This document shows positions 11,394-23,130 of a stretch of 64,000 nucleotides of DNA, one piece after another; the stretch's first letter is position 1; each line of letters begins with the position of its first letter. The stretch spans positions 1,488,001-1,552,000 of the forward strand of contig JBAJFE010000023.1 of NCBI GenBank assembly GCA_037903355.1. The letters are read 5' to 3'. Origin of the DNA: Trichuris trichiura (Eukaryota; Nematoda; Enoplea; Trichinellida; Trichuridae). The notes under the pieces were generated by a model. That model had not been told where the DNA came from. It was given only the letters and a program-made list of their open reading frames with translations, and searched no databases. Made by a program: the position numbers and the translations under genes.

Positions 11394-14242
11394 GGCTGAG
11401 CGTGTAGACGTTGTTTTCGAACGAATGCGACGGAGACGCAATAGGTCGGCCGCTTAAGTAGGAAAAGCGGACAATGATAAACCAACCTATCAGGCCAAAA
11501 TTGACAGCATGCAATAGCTACAAGGTCACATGCATGTCGACCTACCCAACATTTGCAACTTGTACGATCAATCATCCGTTCGCGTGTCGACGCACTTGTC
11601 CGCTTTGTGCCACCAATCGGTTGAACAAATGTATTAAGATAATTAAGTACATTTTTGAAAGCCGTTGCCGAGCCAATACGTCAAAATGTTGCTTTTCCGT
11701 TTAGTTTGCCCATACTTTTTCCCGCCGTAGCGCGGTCGATCTTCAAAAGCGACTAACCGCATTGCGGCTTTTTCCATTGGGCAAAGTTGCAATGCGATAG
11801 TTTCATTTTACTCGTCCGGTTTAACCAACCGCCATTTTTCGCCAACCAGATCCCAGTTGTCATCAACGTACTGTTTTGTATACGTCGAGAAAAGTTGAAC
11901 GAAACAAAGTTGGCACCGAATTGGCGGAAAGAGAGTTAAAGGAGAAAATGCTCCTTGCGGGTCTCATAGTTGAAATTTGCATATCGATAGGACAGCCTAA
12001 CGATAAATAAACAATTTCGAGTGGTTTAGCCAACTTGACACAATGCCAGTTATAAATTCAACAATATCAAGATGCTGTCGTTCGCCGCCGCTGATTTCTA
12101 ATGCCGCAAAAAGTTAAAACTCATTTGCATACTTAAGTTAGGTAGTTGAATACTTGCCACACTGCGTTTTTTTTATCATTTCCGATTCAGTTTTTGTTTT
12201 GAATGAATTTTGCCATACGTTGTTGTATTACTACGCGAGTAAGCTCGCGGGAAAACGTAAACTCACGCCTCTCATTTGAATACAGCGTGCGCGAGCGTCA
12301 TTTCGACGCTGCTCTTTATAAAAATGGACGGTAGAACAGAGAAACGTTTCATAGATTTATAAGTGCGTAGCCTAATTTCTTATGACAGTTTTATTCGGAG
12401 CGCGAATGCAGTTTTCGACTTGCAATCAGTTATTGCGATAAAAAGTCCAATGGTGACAATGGTTGACGAATTGACTATTAGTGGAGAATAATAGCGACGC
12501 GGGACATGCAAAAGGAAGTGCAAATATTTACATAGAGTTCTCGACGTGACCGTCAAGTTTGAATTTAGAACATTCCGTTGGCAGTCCGGCGACCTCAGCA
12601 ACGGTAAACATAACAGAAGGCCAAATACTTCCAAGTTAGGAGGAAGTAGCATTCGCGTCTTCTTGAAATACTGGTTTAGCTCTTATCTCTTTTCCGAGTA
12701 ACGTTTCTTTACAGTTAGTCGTCTTTCCGTAAAATAAAACAAGTTGGCTTAAGCGGAGCCTCAAAAATTCGAAGAAAACCGCTGCTACAGTAAGATAGGA
12801 TTCGCTCAGCTCGTTTGCAGCCCGGCAGTCAACGCTAAGTTGAAAAGTAATCGCTTACAATGTTTTACGATTTGCCGTTCGCAAGATTAAATTGTATCAT
12901 GTTTGAAAACGTCTAACTGAAACTTTTCGAACGTGACAAACTCGCTTGGGCGAAACTTTGCGACGCGTTGCCTGAGGGGCCGTCTTCAATAAAAGTTCTT
13001 GCGATGCCGAGCAATTCCGCTCGCGCTGAATGATTACAATTTGTTCCCGTCGTTGAATCGCGACTTTTCTTTGGAGCATACTGTATTTTGAACCTGATTT
13101 TCTTTTACCTGCGCAAAAAGGTATTTGGCTTAGATAGGCGTTAAACAAAAGATAAATTGGGCATTTTTTTGCGCGGGAGCAATAGTTTTGAGAGCATTTT
13201 TTTTTTCAGTTGGAATCTGTTCAAAAGCTCAGCTGAGTATTTTCATCTTCAGTTCAAATTCTTCGGAGCTAAAATTTTTCCGAAACTTTCATACCTCTTA
13301 TTATGCACGGAAGAAAGCATTATTTGAATGCCGTCGCAAGCGTGGGAAAACCAATTTTTTTCAAACGCTTGGCACAACGAGAATACCCCTTTCCGCGGCG
13401 GTTGTATGAGAACTCGTTTACAGCTTTTGTTGCGAAAAGTTGTTGCAGAAATGAGGCAGTAAAAACTCGAGAGTTAATCTCAACGTTTTACGTCTGTAGC
13501 GTAAAATACTCTCCTTTAATACCCGCGCAACCTTGTGGGCGCGCGTTCCTTTATTGCAAGCTGAAAACAACTTAAGATACTTCAAAACGTTGAATTGCTA
13601 TACTACTGTGAATTATGATAGTATAGAAGGCAACAAGTCGACGGAGTTCATTTCTGACGCTTACGATTAAACGCTGGCACGGTTTGACGCGAAGCATTTA
13701 AATAACGCGAATTAAGGCTTTTGTGCCAGGCGGTAATACTGTTAGCCGCAAGCCATGAATATCATTTATTACAATTTCAAAATATTTCCTAAAAAAGCAG
13801 AATTGGCCCAAAAACCAGCGCGAATAGTTTAACCTCTTAGTATACAGTTTCCAAAGGCTGCAACGCGTACGACCTTAGTTTTGTACCTAATCGAGAGAAG
13901 CTGATTTTGTTTCGACGAGGAAACTAAGCCAGCATTAAGCTGTGCGCTGAGTTGTACTGCACGTCCACGCTAACGTAGTAGAAGATTTTTCAAAACTTAT
14001 TAAAGAATACTAAGTTAAACGTAAATAGATCAAAGAACCGATGCATTTTTGCCACTGCAGAATGCCGAGGCGTTACGAGGAGCAATCCTTTGCGATTTAT
14101 GACAAATAGTACCTGCTAACCAAAGTACTGTAAATGAAATTTGGCATTTATATTAGTTAAATTAGATTGTTTTACTGGTAATTTGATTGCTCCAATTGCT
14201 GGCCTTTATTTTACTTGTAACAGCGTAGTTTTTCAGGTAAAA
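11394..14242. other. Intergenic between PAH and ATP synthase delta
   Basis: The two genes point away from each other, so promoters of both should lie here. I see no motif I can name. A 90-codon frame with a true ATG at 13303-13575 (+, starts MHGRKHYLNAVASVGKP) and a minus-strand frame at 12897-13148 preceded by an acceptor-like TTTGCGCAG are the only coding-like pieces; neither has a recognisable domain. Confidence 0.35.
14235..14236 (+). other. Probable spliced-leader acceptor of ATP synthase delta
   Basis: GTAGTTTTTCAG ends 6 bases before the ATG at 14243. A pyrimidine-rich AG this close to a start codon fits nematode trans-splicing; a short 5' UTR intron is the alternative. Confidence 0.5.
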
Positions 14243-15475
14243 ATGCTGCCAAATATGTTAAAATGTGGAATTCAAAGGATTGGTTGGCTTTCTTCTTCGG
14301 TACGACAGTTCGCCACCGGTGAGGTTGCCGACAAAATTTGCTTAACATTCGCTAGCTCCTCCAAGGTAGAGCATCGGCACGGCTTTTACGTGTTGCGAGC
14401 TTAAATATGAGTTTTCTTTAGGTCTTTTACAAGCAAGAGGACGTTCAGCAAGTAAACGTTCCAACCATAGACGGTGAAGTTGGAATATATCCTACTCATG
14501 TTCCTCTGATTGGTGTTCTAAAGCCGGGAGTAGTTACTGTAACAGGCGTGGACAATGACGTCAAAAAATATTTTGGTAAAAAATTGATAGGTCGCCTTCT
14601 GTGCATTCGTAGTTAGCGTATTAGAACCCCGGAAACGTGCGTATAATATCGCGCTTAAAAAACTCCCGCTTTTGTTCCTTAAAATCCTCTTACAACCCTC
14701 CATCGTAGCCGTAATTTTTCCGCTGGTTTTTAAACTTCAAATCCCGTACGCCTACATTTCCTTAGACGGGAAAAGTTTTCGCTTAACCAGCTGGCTTCGT
14801 CTGCAGGGTGAGAACTGTGCGCTTTTGTTTGTCGCTCCAAAATATCCTACTCCCTCATTACGCAACGTTTTTCGGGTTCGAACATTTTCATTTATGTTCA
14901 TTCACGGATAAGGCTTTAAAAGGCAAAGTATTGGAAAGCGCGGGAAATCTACCGAAGGACTTTAGGGCGTCCGTGATCCGTCGTCGGCGAAACGAAAAGC
15001 CATTGTCAACGAATTGCCGATGGTTAGACGAATAGAAGACTTTTCTAAGCCCTAATGTTCTCATAGTTCGCTTTCATCCAGAAATAATGTCACTTTTTCA
15101 AAGTTGCGTTCCTCTTCAGCTCATCGTGCGTCGAGATCGATTACAAAGTTTATTTGAGTTGTTTAAAATTTTTTTATATTTCGGAAATAAAGCTATTTCA
15201 TTTTAGTGAGCAGCGGTTCGTTGGCCATAAACGAAGACTCGTCGGTTCAGTTGCTAGCCGAAGAGGCGTGTACTGTAGAAGAATTAGATTTGCAGGTACG
15301 TATTTGCATTTCTTCCGGCAATGTTTGCATTTAGCCACCTGTTTAGCAATGCGAGCTTGGACTCGAGAAAGCAAAGAGCGAAACTGCAGCCGGTGACGAA
15401 AAGGCTCAGGCTGAAAATGCGATCGCTCTCGAAGTCTACGAAGCGCTAGTAAAAGCCTGTCACGAGGCGGCTTGA
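14243..15475 (+). CDS. ATP5F1D: ATP synthase F1 subunit delta, mitochondrial, 4 exons
   Basis: Part of the central stalk of the mitochondrial F1Fo ATP synthase, where it helps couple the gamma-epsilon rotor to the c-ring (the homologue of bacterial epsilon). Exons 14243-14365, 14422-14575, 15207-15295 and 15347-15475, all GT/AG with matching phases, give 164 residues. The first 25 or so residues (MLPNMLKCGIQRIGWLSSSV) are basic and amphipathic, as in a matrix targeting signal. The beta-sandwich domain has VNVPTIDGEVGIYPTHVPLI and VLKPGVVTV; FVSSGSLAINEDSSVQLLAE leads into the C-terminal helical hairpin (ELGLEKAKS and EALVKACHEAA). These blocks align along the length of the animal protein. Intron 2 (631 bp) is long compared with introns 1 and 3 (about 50 bp). 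Start choice rests on the targeting signal and the AG just upstream. Confidence 0.93.
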
Positions 15476-17465
15476 AATCGGCATAGTTGCTACTTTGTTG
15501 GTTAGGTGAAAGGCGGCGCGTGTATTTCAGATCGATCCATATTCGTCTACAGTAGCAAAAAAAGACCGTTTGAAATGGCGCGTTTCCAATTGCAAGGATC
15601 TTTTGCTAATTGAACTTCGCTCAACTTTGTTTAATATCCTTCAGTTGGCAAGCTATAAGGGCACTTAGTTTTTATTACTGGTCGAAAGCATTGTCTAATA
15701 GGCTATATGTTACGCTTAATCATTTTGAAACGGCTTGATTCCGGTTAATGTAACGTATTAGCAGGATTCAAGCGATTTCGAAATATCCATAATAAAATTT
15801 CAACTCCTAAAAAACTTTATTTCTCTAGTTCATAATGAATAAGTTATTGCCTAAAGTTTTAACCTTCCTCGATCAAAAGATTGGTAAGTGTGAAGTATTC
15901 ATCCATAATGTACACCGAAGGTTTTGGCTCATCTTTTGCTTGTCGTCAGCAAAGCATTGAAGATGCGATTCTTTATATGCATAATAAGTTAAACAGACTG
16001 GTTAAATGCCTAACCGCCATTTTTTATTTTTAAAAAATAAAGGTCCAACGAATGAATCTGTATGGTATGGACAGTTTACGTTTCCACCATTTTATCTCGT
16101 GCTCAGAAGCTTATTAACTATACTTCCTTTTTTTGAAGCCATTATTTTTATGTATGCAAATTCTTTTCGGCGTTGATGCGAATAAGGCTGTCGCTACAAA
16201 AGCGATATTGCCGAATGTTGAAATCTTTGCAAACTTACGGCGAAACGTTAGTAAAGCTTTTACAGGCTGAAGTCGATTGAATCGTTTGGCTTTGTCGCCT
16301 TAATGAATTCAATGCGCTATTTGGATTTTAGGATGCTTCCTTTTCAATCCAATTGGCTTCAAATGATTGGTTGAAAAAATGGAATTTTGCAAAGTCGTAG
16401 CGAAGACGATTCGGCTTTGCAGTTTTGGCGGGAAAAATTATTTCCTATAATTTTGGTGAAATTGATAGGACTTTTGACGAAGCAACTTTGCTTGTCTACA
16501 CGCAAAGTACGGTAGAGCGATTGTATGACGTTTTCAATGGTTGACTTGGTCTGAAACCATTCCGGTTGGCTTTGTTTTGCAGCAGCTATCACCTTTCCCG
16601 CCTTATTGCCTTTTCGCTATTTAGAATTGCTTAAGTATCCGCGACGGTCATTGGAAACTTTTGTTCCTTGTCTTAGTTTTAATAGTTCCGTTTTTTTATT
16701 CATGTTCGCTACTTTCCGTTGAGTCCAATTGCAGCTGTTGCAATATTGTTGCTACTTGCATTTGAAGATAGTGGCCAACTGGTTGTTCGTTTACTTTGCC
16801 TGAAAGCGTTTAAAAAGCTTTTCCATTGGCGCTTTGCTATTTGGCGCGCAATTGTTCTATCGCGCGATGTGTCGTCTCCAAGAACCGCATTTTCGTTACA
16901 AGCAACACCAAAGACGCGGGAATACTGGTTGACTTTCAGTGAATTTCTTGTTCCAACGTTGAAATTTTTCCAACGGCCGTTCTTGCCGCCACCGCCACCG
17001 CGTAAGGTGGTCCATTACTGATTTGCATTTTGCACGATGTATTCCATGAGAACTCTTTGTTAAAATTGAAAATGAACCATTTTTGCATGGACTGTCATTA
17101 TTGTCGTTGCGAAAAGGTAGCTCACTGGTACATCACCTTAAGTATTACTTTTGCCATTTGAACTACGTGCTTACTATTACTTTTTTTCTCTTTTTTTTTA
17201 GTTTAGCAATTTCGTTGACAACCAGCTGTCGTTAGTATGCTTCTTGTTTTCATCCGGCAAAGGTAATACAGTATTACTATTATTATATTGTATCGACTTT
17301 AAGCAGCAGTTGACTTTTGGTCTCGGAGGTATAATATCTTCATTGGCACTTATGTGATCTTACTGATGTGTATATGTTAGAGGCAATGTATGAAATTTCT
17401 ATGTTATTTTAACATGCTGTATAAGTATACACATTAGGCATTGTATAGAAAGCCAAATAGTGTTT
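15476..17465. other. Intergenic, no assignable gene
   Basis: Minus-strand frames at 16359-16592 and about 16,690-17,030 are open and end near TGA or TAA, but different frames over the same bases look equally plausible and none shows a domain. No RNA gene or clear repeat is seen. Confidence 0.35.
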
Positions 17466-18480
17466 AGACAAAATATTAATCTCCTCCTGGCATTGGAGGC
17501 CTTTAAGGGCTTGTCGCCTACGACCCCACAAACCTGCGGTGGGCTCACCTTCGTGGCGGAGTGCTGTTTTCTCGCTATTTTATGTCTAGGCTGTTCATAT
17601 ATTTCGTCTTAGGCTTAAGCTATCGTATAACGTTATAGTTGGCAAAGTTCTACAATGAAAACTTTCAATTCTTTTTGCACCCTTGTTGGATATCCTAACC
17701 TAAGCGGGAGCCGGTATATAACGAAAGTATAGTCAGCAGAGTAGCGAAAACTACGCACTCTGTTTCATAGGTGTCGCTACTGTACGTTTGTAGGGGCATA
17801 GGAAAAAAGAATATCGACTTAATACTTTGTCACTTTGTCATTGGGCGTTGTGTAGTATGCTTTGTGAATTTGTGAAATGCTAATTCTTTCTTAGATCGCC
17901 TGTAAGATGTATACGCTTTCTTTTTTGGAGCATGCCTCTTTTAGAGCTACATACGTATAGATTTACAGGCAATGTACAAAATGAGACGTTTTATAGAATG
18001 CCCAAAATCTTTGGGCCATCTATGGAACGCTTAGTATTTTTCAGTCGTTCTATACTATATGTAATAAACTGGCAAAGTATTAAGTCGATATTCTTTTTTC
18101 CTATGCCCCGAAATCCTACAGTGGCGACACCTACGGCACAGCGCGTTGTTTTTCGCTACTTTCCCGCCTATACTTCTCTTATATCTTAGCTTAGGCTTCG
18201 GCTATCGAGGAACAGAACTAGAACGGATTTGAGAAACGTTGAACGCTTAGATTGTAGAACCTTGCCGGTTATCGTGATCTGCCCTAGCCTTAGCCTAAGC
18301 CTAAGCCTAAGCCAAATTATGAGAACACCACAACCACATAGCAGCGAGAAAACAGCGCACTTTGCCCTGCAGGTATCTTCACTGCAGGTTTGCGGAGTCT
18401 TAGGTGATAAGAGCACAAAGGTCTTAGGTGCCAGGGTGCGGCTAATACTTCGCCTAAATATTATTTCACATTCCGTATGA
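17466..18480. mobile_element. Two family A elements in inverted orientation (A2 and A3)
   Basis: A2 (about 17,500-17,790) has a degraded left end and a right end TCATAGGTGTCGCTACTGTA (about 17,765-17,784). A3 (about 18,116-18,400) begins CTACAGTGGCGACACCTACGG. Between them 17,793-17,829 and 18,073-18,109 are perfect 37-bp inverted copies (begins GGGGCATAGGAAAAAAGAAT), so the pair forms one composite inverted repeat about 1 kb long. Both interiors contain TTAGGC-type units. No coding capacity. Confidence 0.7.
18283..18313. repeat. Interstitial telomere-type array (CCTAAG)n
   Basis: About five tandem units of the complement of TTAGGC, inside element A3. TTAGGC is the nematode telomere repeat. 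Confidence 0.85.
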
Positions 18481-18572
18481 TGCCTAGGCAAAGCATACAA
18501 CTTATTCAAATAATATGGGCATCTCATACTTTGCCTAAAAACGCCACACGTTCTATGGAATGCCGGCATTAA

Positions 18573-18805
18573 CGGTGGCGGACAAAATCCCGAATATGTC
18601 GAAAATGCAGTGTAAAGTTTGGCCTTGGCATCTTCTAGAGGCGTTATTATACTCATTTTTAGACTAATAACTTCGAACAATACCAGTATAATAATGCTTC
18701 TATTCAAATTCATTCCTTTTCTAGAAGATACAAATGCACAACTGCCGCAAGGATGCAATTTACAGCATACTCTCGACCTATTCGGTATTTCGACCGAATA
18801 CACAC
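18573..18805. mobile_element. Family B MITE, copy B2
   Basis: Starts GGCGGACAAAATCCCGAATA (18,576 on) and ends CTCGACCTATTCGGTATTTC near 18,797, an inverted match. The interior shares GGCGTTATTATACT and TCTAGAAGATACAAATGCAC with B1. Confidence 0.75.
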
Positions 18806-19172
18806 ACATATATATATATATGTGTGTGTATCCGGTTATCTTACCATGTATATATATATATATATATATTCGACGACCCTTATATCTTACCCTTGACATA
18901 TTCGGGATTTCGACTGGATACACACATATATATAAGTAAATGCAGCTCTAAAAGGGTTATATATATATATAACCCTGCTATTTGGACAACACTTGGATTG
19001 GTATGACCAAACATGGCAATATATATAGACTCAACGCAGTCACAGCATACTCTCGACGTATTTGGGATTTCGACCGGATGCACACACACACACACACACA
19101 TATATATGTGTAAAATTAGGCTGTGATTCCCTTTAATGTAGAAATAGCTTATTCCAGTCATATGCGCTTAGG

Positions 19173-19225
<53 letters not shown>
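18790..19225. repeat. CA/TA microsatellites attached to family B end fragments
   Basis: Three family B right-end fragments (near 18,765, 18,895 and 19,050, each containing a variant of TATTCGGGATTTCGACCGGA) are each followed by an ACACAC and/or TATATA run. A pure (TA)n tract of about 50 bases ends at 19,225. The arrangement looks like repeated spread of a MITE end together with its microsatellite. Confidence 0.75.
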
Positions 19226-19228
<3 letters not shown>

Positions 19229-19528
19229 AATGCAACTCTAAAAAAGCGTTAGTTTAAAATTTTGAATTAGGCATTCCCTTTAATGAGAATAGCTTTTCCA
19301 GTCTTGCGCTTAGGTGCTTTTATTCGTGTGGTGTCCTCGTCGATGTTGAAATTTAACCAAAACGTCGAAACGGCCACTTAGGTTTGACTTTGCTGCGCAG
19401 TTTTTAGAGGTGGCACTGCCAGTGTCCCTTTTGCATAGAAGCGCCGTATATTGCTTCAACCTATTGGAGCGATTTCCATTTATCAGTCTAAGGGTTTTTT
19501 CGATCACTTTTTTTTTTTATCAAAACAA

Positions 19529-19663
19529 GTTCGGTTAGTCGACCTTGTAAGGGAAGGGTATTGTTGGCATGCGCGCATAGGTTCAATCCGGAAGGGCGTC
19601 TTTGCCTTACCCGCCAATTACCGTTCGCGCTTCCTGAGAGCCCATATTTTTCGCCCACATTAA
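19529..19663 (+). CDS. Possible SH3-like exon fragment
   Basis: The frame reads VRLVDLVREGYCWHARIG then SIRKGVFALPANY. The order W-x-A-R-I-G, R-K-G-x-F and P-A-N-Y resembles the second half of an SH3 domain. The aromatic ALYDY start is not found upstream, and the insertion of AL before PANY is unusual. A nearby stretch at 19,710-19,775 (RSKVQQRVDLVQAAWRDERY) ends at a donor-like GCAG/GTTAGT, and a very small exon-like segment with good splice sites lies near 20,204-20,229. A plus-strand gene may be present here but I cannot build it. Confidence 0.2.
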   Translation, partial: VRLVDLVREGYCWHARIGSIRKGVFALPANYRSRFLRAHIFRPH

Positions 19664-22600
19664 CCATTGACTCGGTTGTAAAGCCGTCTTATTATGTCAA
19701 TATTTTTAGAAGTAAAGTCCAGCAACGAGTAGACCTTGTACAAGCGGCATGGAGAGACGAGCGTTACTTTTGCAGGTTAGTTGCCCTTTTCATGTAAAAA
19801 TCGTATGCTCAAACAACACTCCGTCTATATCTGCCTTGCGCGGGACTCTCTTTGAGACCTAACTCGTAAAGTGAAATTGGTTAGCATAGAGTTCTCTTTC
19901 GCTCAGCCGAGTTTATCCACAGTCCGTAGCCTTTTCCAAATTTATATTATATCTATATATATTTCCATATTTGGTCATATCGATCCCAGCGTTATCCAAG
20001 TTGCAGAGTCTGCGTAACGTTTCGTACGGAGACGCTTGTTTAGCATCCTTCGGCAAGCTGTCATCCACGTGAGCCTATCCAGACACGCTTGAAGTGTGGA
20101 ATTGCTTTGTTCCGTTTTCTAGGACGCGCGGGCGCCTTTCCACAGTATTACTGTAGATGTGCAGGTACAATCAAAACTAGTGTACAAAATTGTCTTCTTT
20201 CAGCAAAAGATGTTGACATCGCTTCACCGGTGAGTGCTGGGAATGAATTAGAATTTTTTGGCTACACTTGCGCGACAGACGAAACACAGCTTGCTTCGTG
20301 TTTAGCGATTGATTGAAAGTTCTCATTTTTAGCCGGCGCGCGTAGGAATCTTATTCCCTTTGCCCGCTCGATTCCGCTAATGTTGTATTTAATTTTTTGT
20401 TTAGCGAAAAGATATTAGTCGCGCGCGCGCGTATTTGCATTTTTCGCAATTCAACTCTTTTTTTCCCGCTAAAATGGTTCGCCGGTGTCGCGGTTGTTTG
20501 TTTTTGACTTTTAGTCGCTAATGCAATTAGACCATCGTAGCAAGGCGGCAACGCCATTGGAAAAAAGTTTAATTTCTTCAGACGTTCACGGAACGACTTG
20601 ACGTCCAGCGGCGCCGCGCGTTTGAACGTCAACGCTTTTTGCCTGCGCGCTCTTTTGCGTATTTAAGTTTACCGTAGAAATAAAACGGCATCCTTTCGTG
20701 GAGTTTTTCCGTCGCTCCAAACTGGGCCGTATCGTTTTCGCCCAGCTTACCGATCGACCATTTCCTTTTCGCGTTTTGACGTTTCCGCGAAGAAGTGGGT
20801 CCCAGCGTCGTTTGGCTATATTTGGCCGCCTGCCGCACCTTTAGCTTGCCGAAGTTGACCAGTCACCTCTTGCGCTCGGGCGCGCGCGCGCGCCTCTAAT
20901 TTACGCAGATTGAGGAGCCGAAGAAGAGGGAAGGAAAAACTGGATCGTCAGTTTGGCGAGCTTTCGCCTATTTCTACTCTTTTTCCAGTAGAAAGGGCAT
21001 GCATAGGGGGGTACAAAAACTGCTCGCCTCAGGCATTAGCGAAACGACGCAATCCATTCGTTCAAGAAAGAGGGACGCGCTGAGAAAACAAGAGGGACAA
21101 AAATGTTATACCTTTCCCGCCAAACTTATTTTTGCCCTTCATTAACGCTTTCTCCCTAGGCGCGGTAACAGCTTATACTTTTAGGCGTGAGCCCATTGGG
21201 CCCTATTCCGCAAAACTGACAGTCTTTTAAAAAATTCTTTATATCTATAAGCAAATAGCTTGTAGGCTCACAAAACTTTGTCCTCCCTCGTTGATCGTCT
21301 TCCAGCTTGCCTAATGCCTTAATCGGTTCGCTTTATGCAAATATCCGGTTATCCATAACGCGTGTAGTTGTAAGTACAACAGTTCTCTGCTGTTCTCTTC
21401 ATGGGAAGCGGTTTGTCTATGCAAGGAGTGATAGGAAAACTTGACGAGACATCTTCAGGTAGGCGGCTGGCAAAGGCTACAAAAAGCATGCCGACTGAAC
21501 GGCCGTCTAGGCGTTTTTTGGCTTTGTTAGGTAGGCTCGTGTTCGGTGAATGGTAGTACCTACCAACCTGTCTACTTTAGTATAACGCTGGCCTTAGACA
21601 GGCTGCTTTTTCTGACCGCAAGAACTTTACCGCCGCTTGTGTCTCCCAGACAGTCTGCGCGCGATAAGAAAAGCAATGGCGGTATGGTAAGATAACCGGT
21701 TGCAACTCTTTGCTGAACTACTATCATCTCGTATACCACAAATATTATGTGTACTGGCTTTGGCCATCTTGGATAATCTTGCGTGCGTGATCATCGATGT
21801 TCACCATTCATGGACGAAAAGATCCATTGTTGAATCCAGGTAAACTAACGGTACTTGGCAAAGCTTGTCCGCGAAGGCCAGTATGCTTGAATTGTCAGGG
21901 TCGGTAAAAAGGCGGGAAGGTCGAAGAGGCTTGCTCGCGTTTCAAAAGTTCTTTTTGCTGTCGGAAAAGTTTTCCAATACTTGTAGAGAGCAGCTTTGCA
22001 AGCGAGCTTTGTCATCCAGTCGTTTCCGTTGGTGCATAGGGGGGACATTCGGCATTGCCTCGACGCAACCGCAGCTGCATCAACGTTGTCCAAGGCAAAA
22101 GGGTTCCCGTAGGATCTCTTCGCGAACGCGACGCAAATGCAAAAAAGGCAACTTGTCCAGTTGGCGTGCTATTTTATTTGTCTCGTGGTCTTTGCGGCTC
22201 GATTTGGCGAAACGTGTGGGCTCAATGACGTCCGTGTTGACTCCTCTTGATTTTATGAACGATCGGTCCCGCGCGAGGCCAACGAAACGAGGAGAGTATT
22301 TTTCTTTTTCTCTTCCAAGCACATCCTCAGGGTCGTTGTTCGGTGGCCAACCCCTTGCCAACCGCTGCGAAACGTGGACGACGGTCAGTCGAACGGGCTT
22401 CAAATCCGGTTTTCAAAAGTCGGCGGCAGTACAAAACAGGACAACAGCAACGGCACAATATAATACCGTTTCTTGCGGCCTGCTTCAACAAACGGCTGTA
22501 CGCCAACGGCCTCCGCAGTCGGCAATACCCGCTGCTCCAGGCCGAAGTCGACCTGGGCGCAAGGAACCCCCCTAAGCGTGCTTGCAAGCATGCCACTCTT

Positions 22601-22929
22601 CCACCCGCCAACGCCTTAAAGTAATGGTATGTTTTCGAAAACTTTATTTAATCGGATAAAGCTCAATTCCATCATACCGTTAAGCCCTAAGCAGTTCTAA
22701 ACGATAGCTCTTTACTAAGCGAGAAATCCCCCATTTTTCTTTGCCTTTTCGCGGTCGTTGCTTCTCGCTGCTGACTCCCTTAAAAGGTGCTGATCCAGGG
22801 CATTTCCGCTAGCTCATTTTGAAAGCTTTTTCCGACGTTATGTGTTTCGCCTAACTTTCCGGAAGGGATATATTTGATGCGCATGTGAGTGCATATATCT
22901 ATGTTTAGTTGTTTGCTGGTCATTTTCAG

Positions 22930-23130
22930 CCTTTGGAAATCGTGTCAAATGAACTGTCGCGCGCGGAAGGCGAGTGGATTTCATATACGCAGCTTAAGAG
23001 TTTGAAGCAAAGTTGCCCAGTCGGTATTAGACGAAGCCGCAAACCCATAAGGGGATCATCTTTGTCTTCCTGCGACTTCGTAGCGCGGTTTCGCCTCTCG
23101 ATCGTTCCGGTCGGTCGCGCAACTTTTTCC
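22930..23130 (+). CDS. Exon-like segment, unassigned
   Basis: A good acceptor (CTGGTCATTTTCAG, ending 22,929) is followed by an open frame beginning PLEIVSNELSRAEGEWISYT. Its residue composition is protein-like, but no family is recognised and the 3' limit is unknown. Low confidence because frames of this kind are common in the GC-rich block. Confidence 0.25.

Noticed and set aside
18186..18923. 245-codon minus-strand open frame
   Set aside because: Spans two MITEs, a telomere-type array and TA/CA runs; it is repeat sequence, not a gene.
21865..22575. 236-codon plus-strand open frame
   Set aside because: Arg/Ser-rich composition, overlapping open minus-strand frames, no domain; expected from the GC-rich composition.
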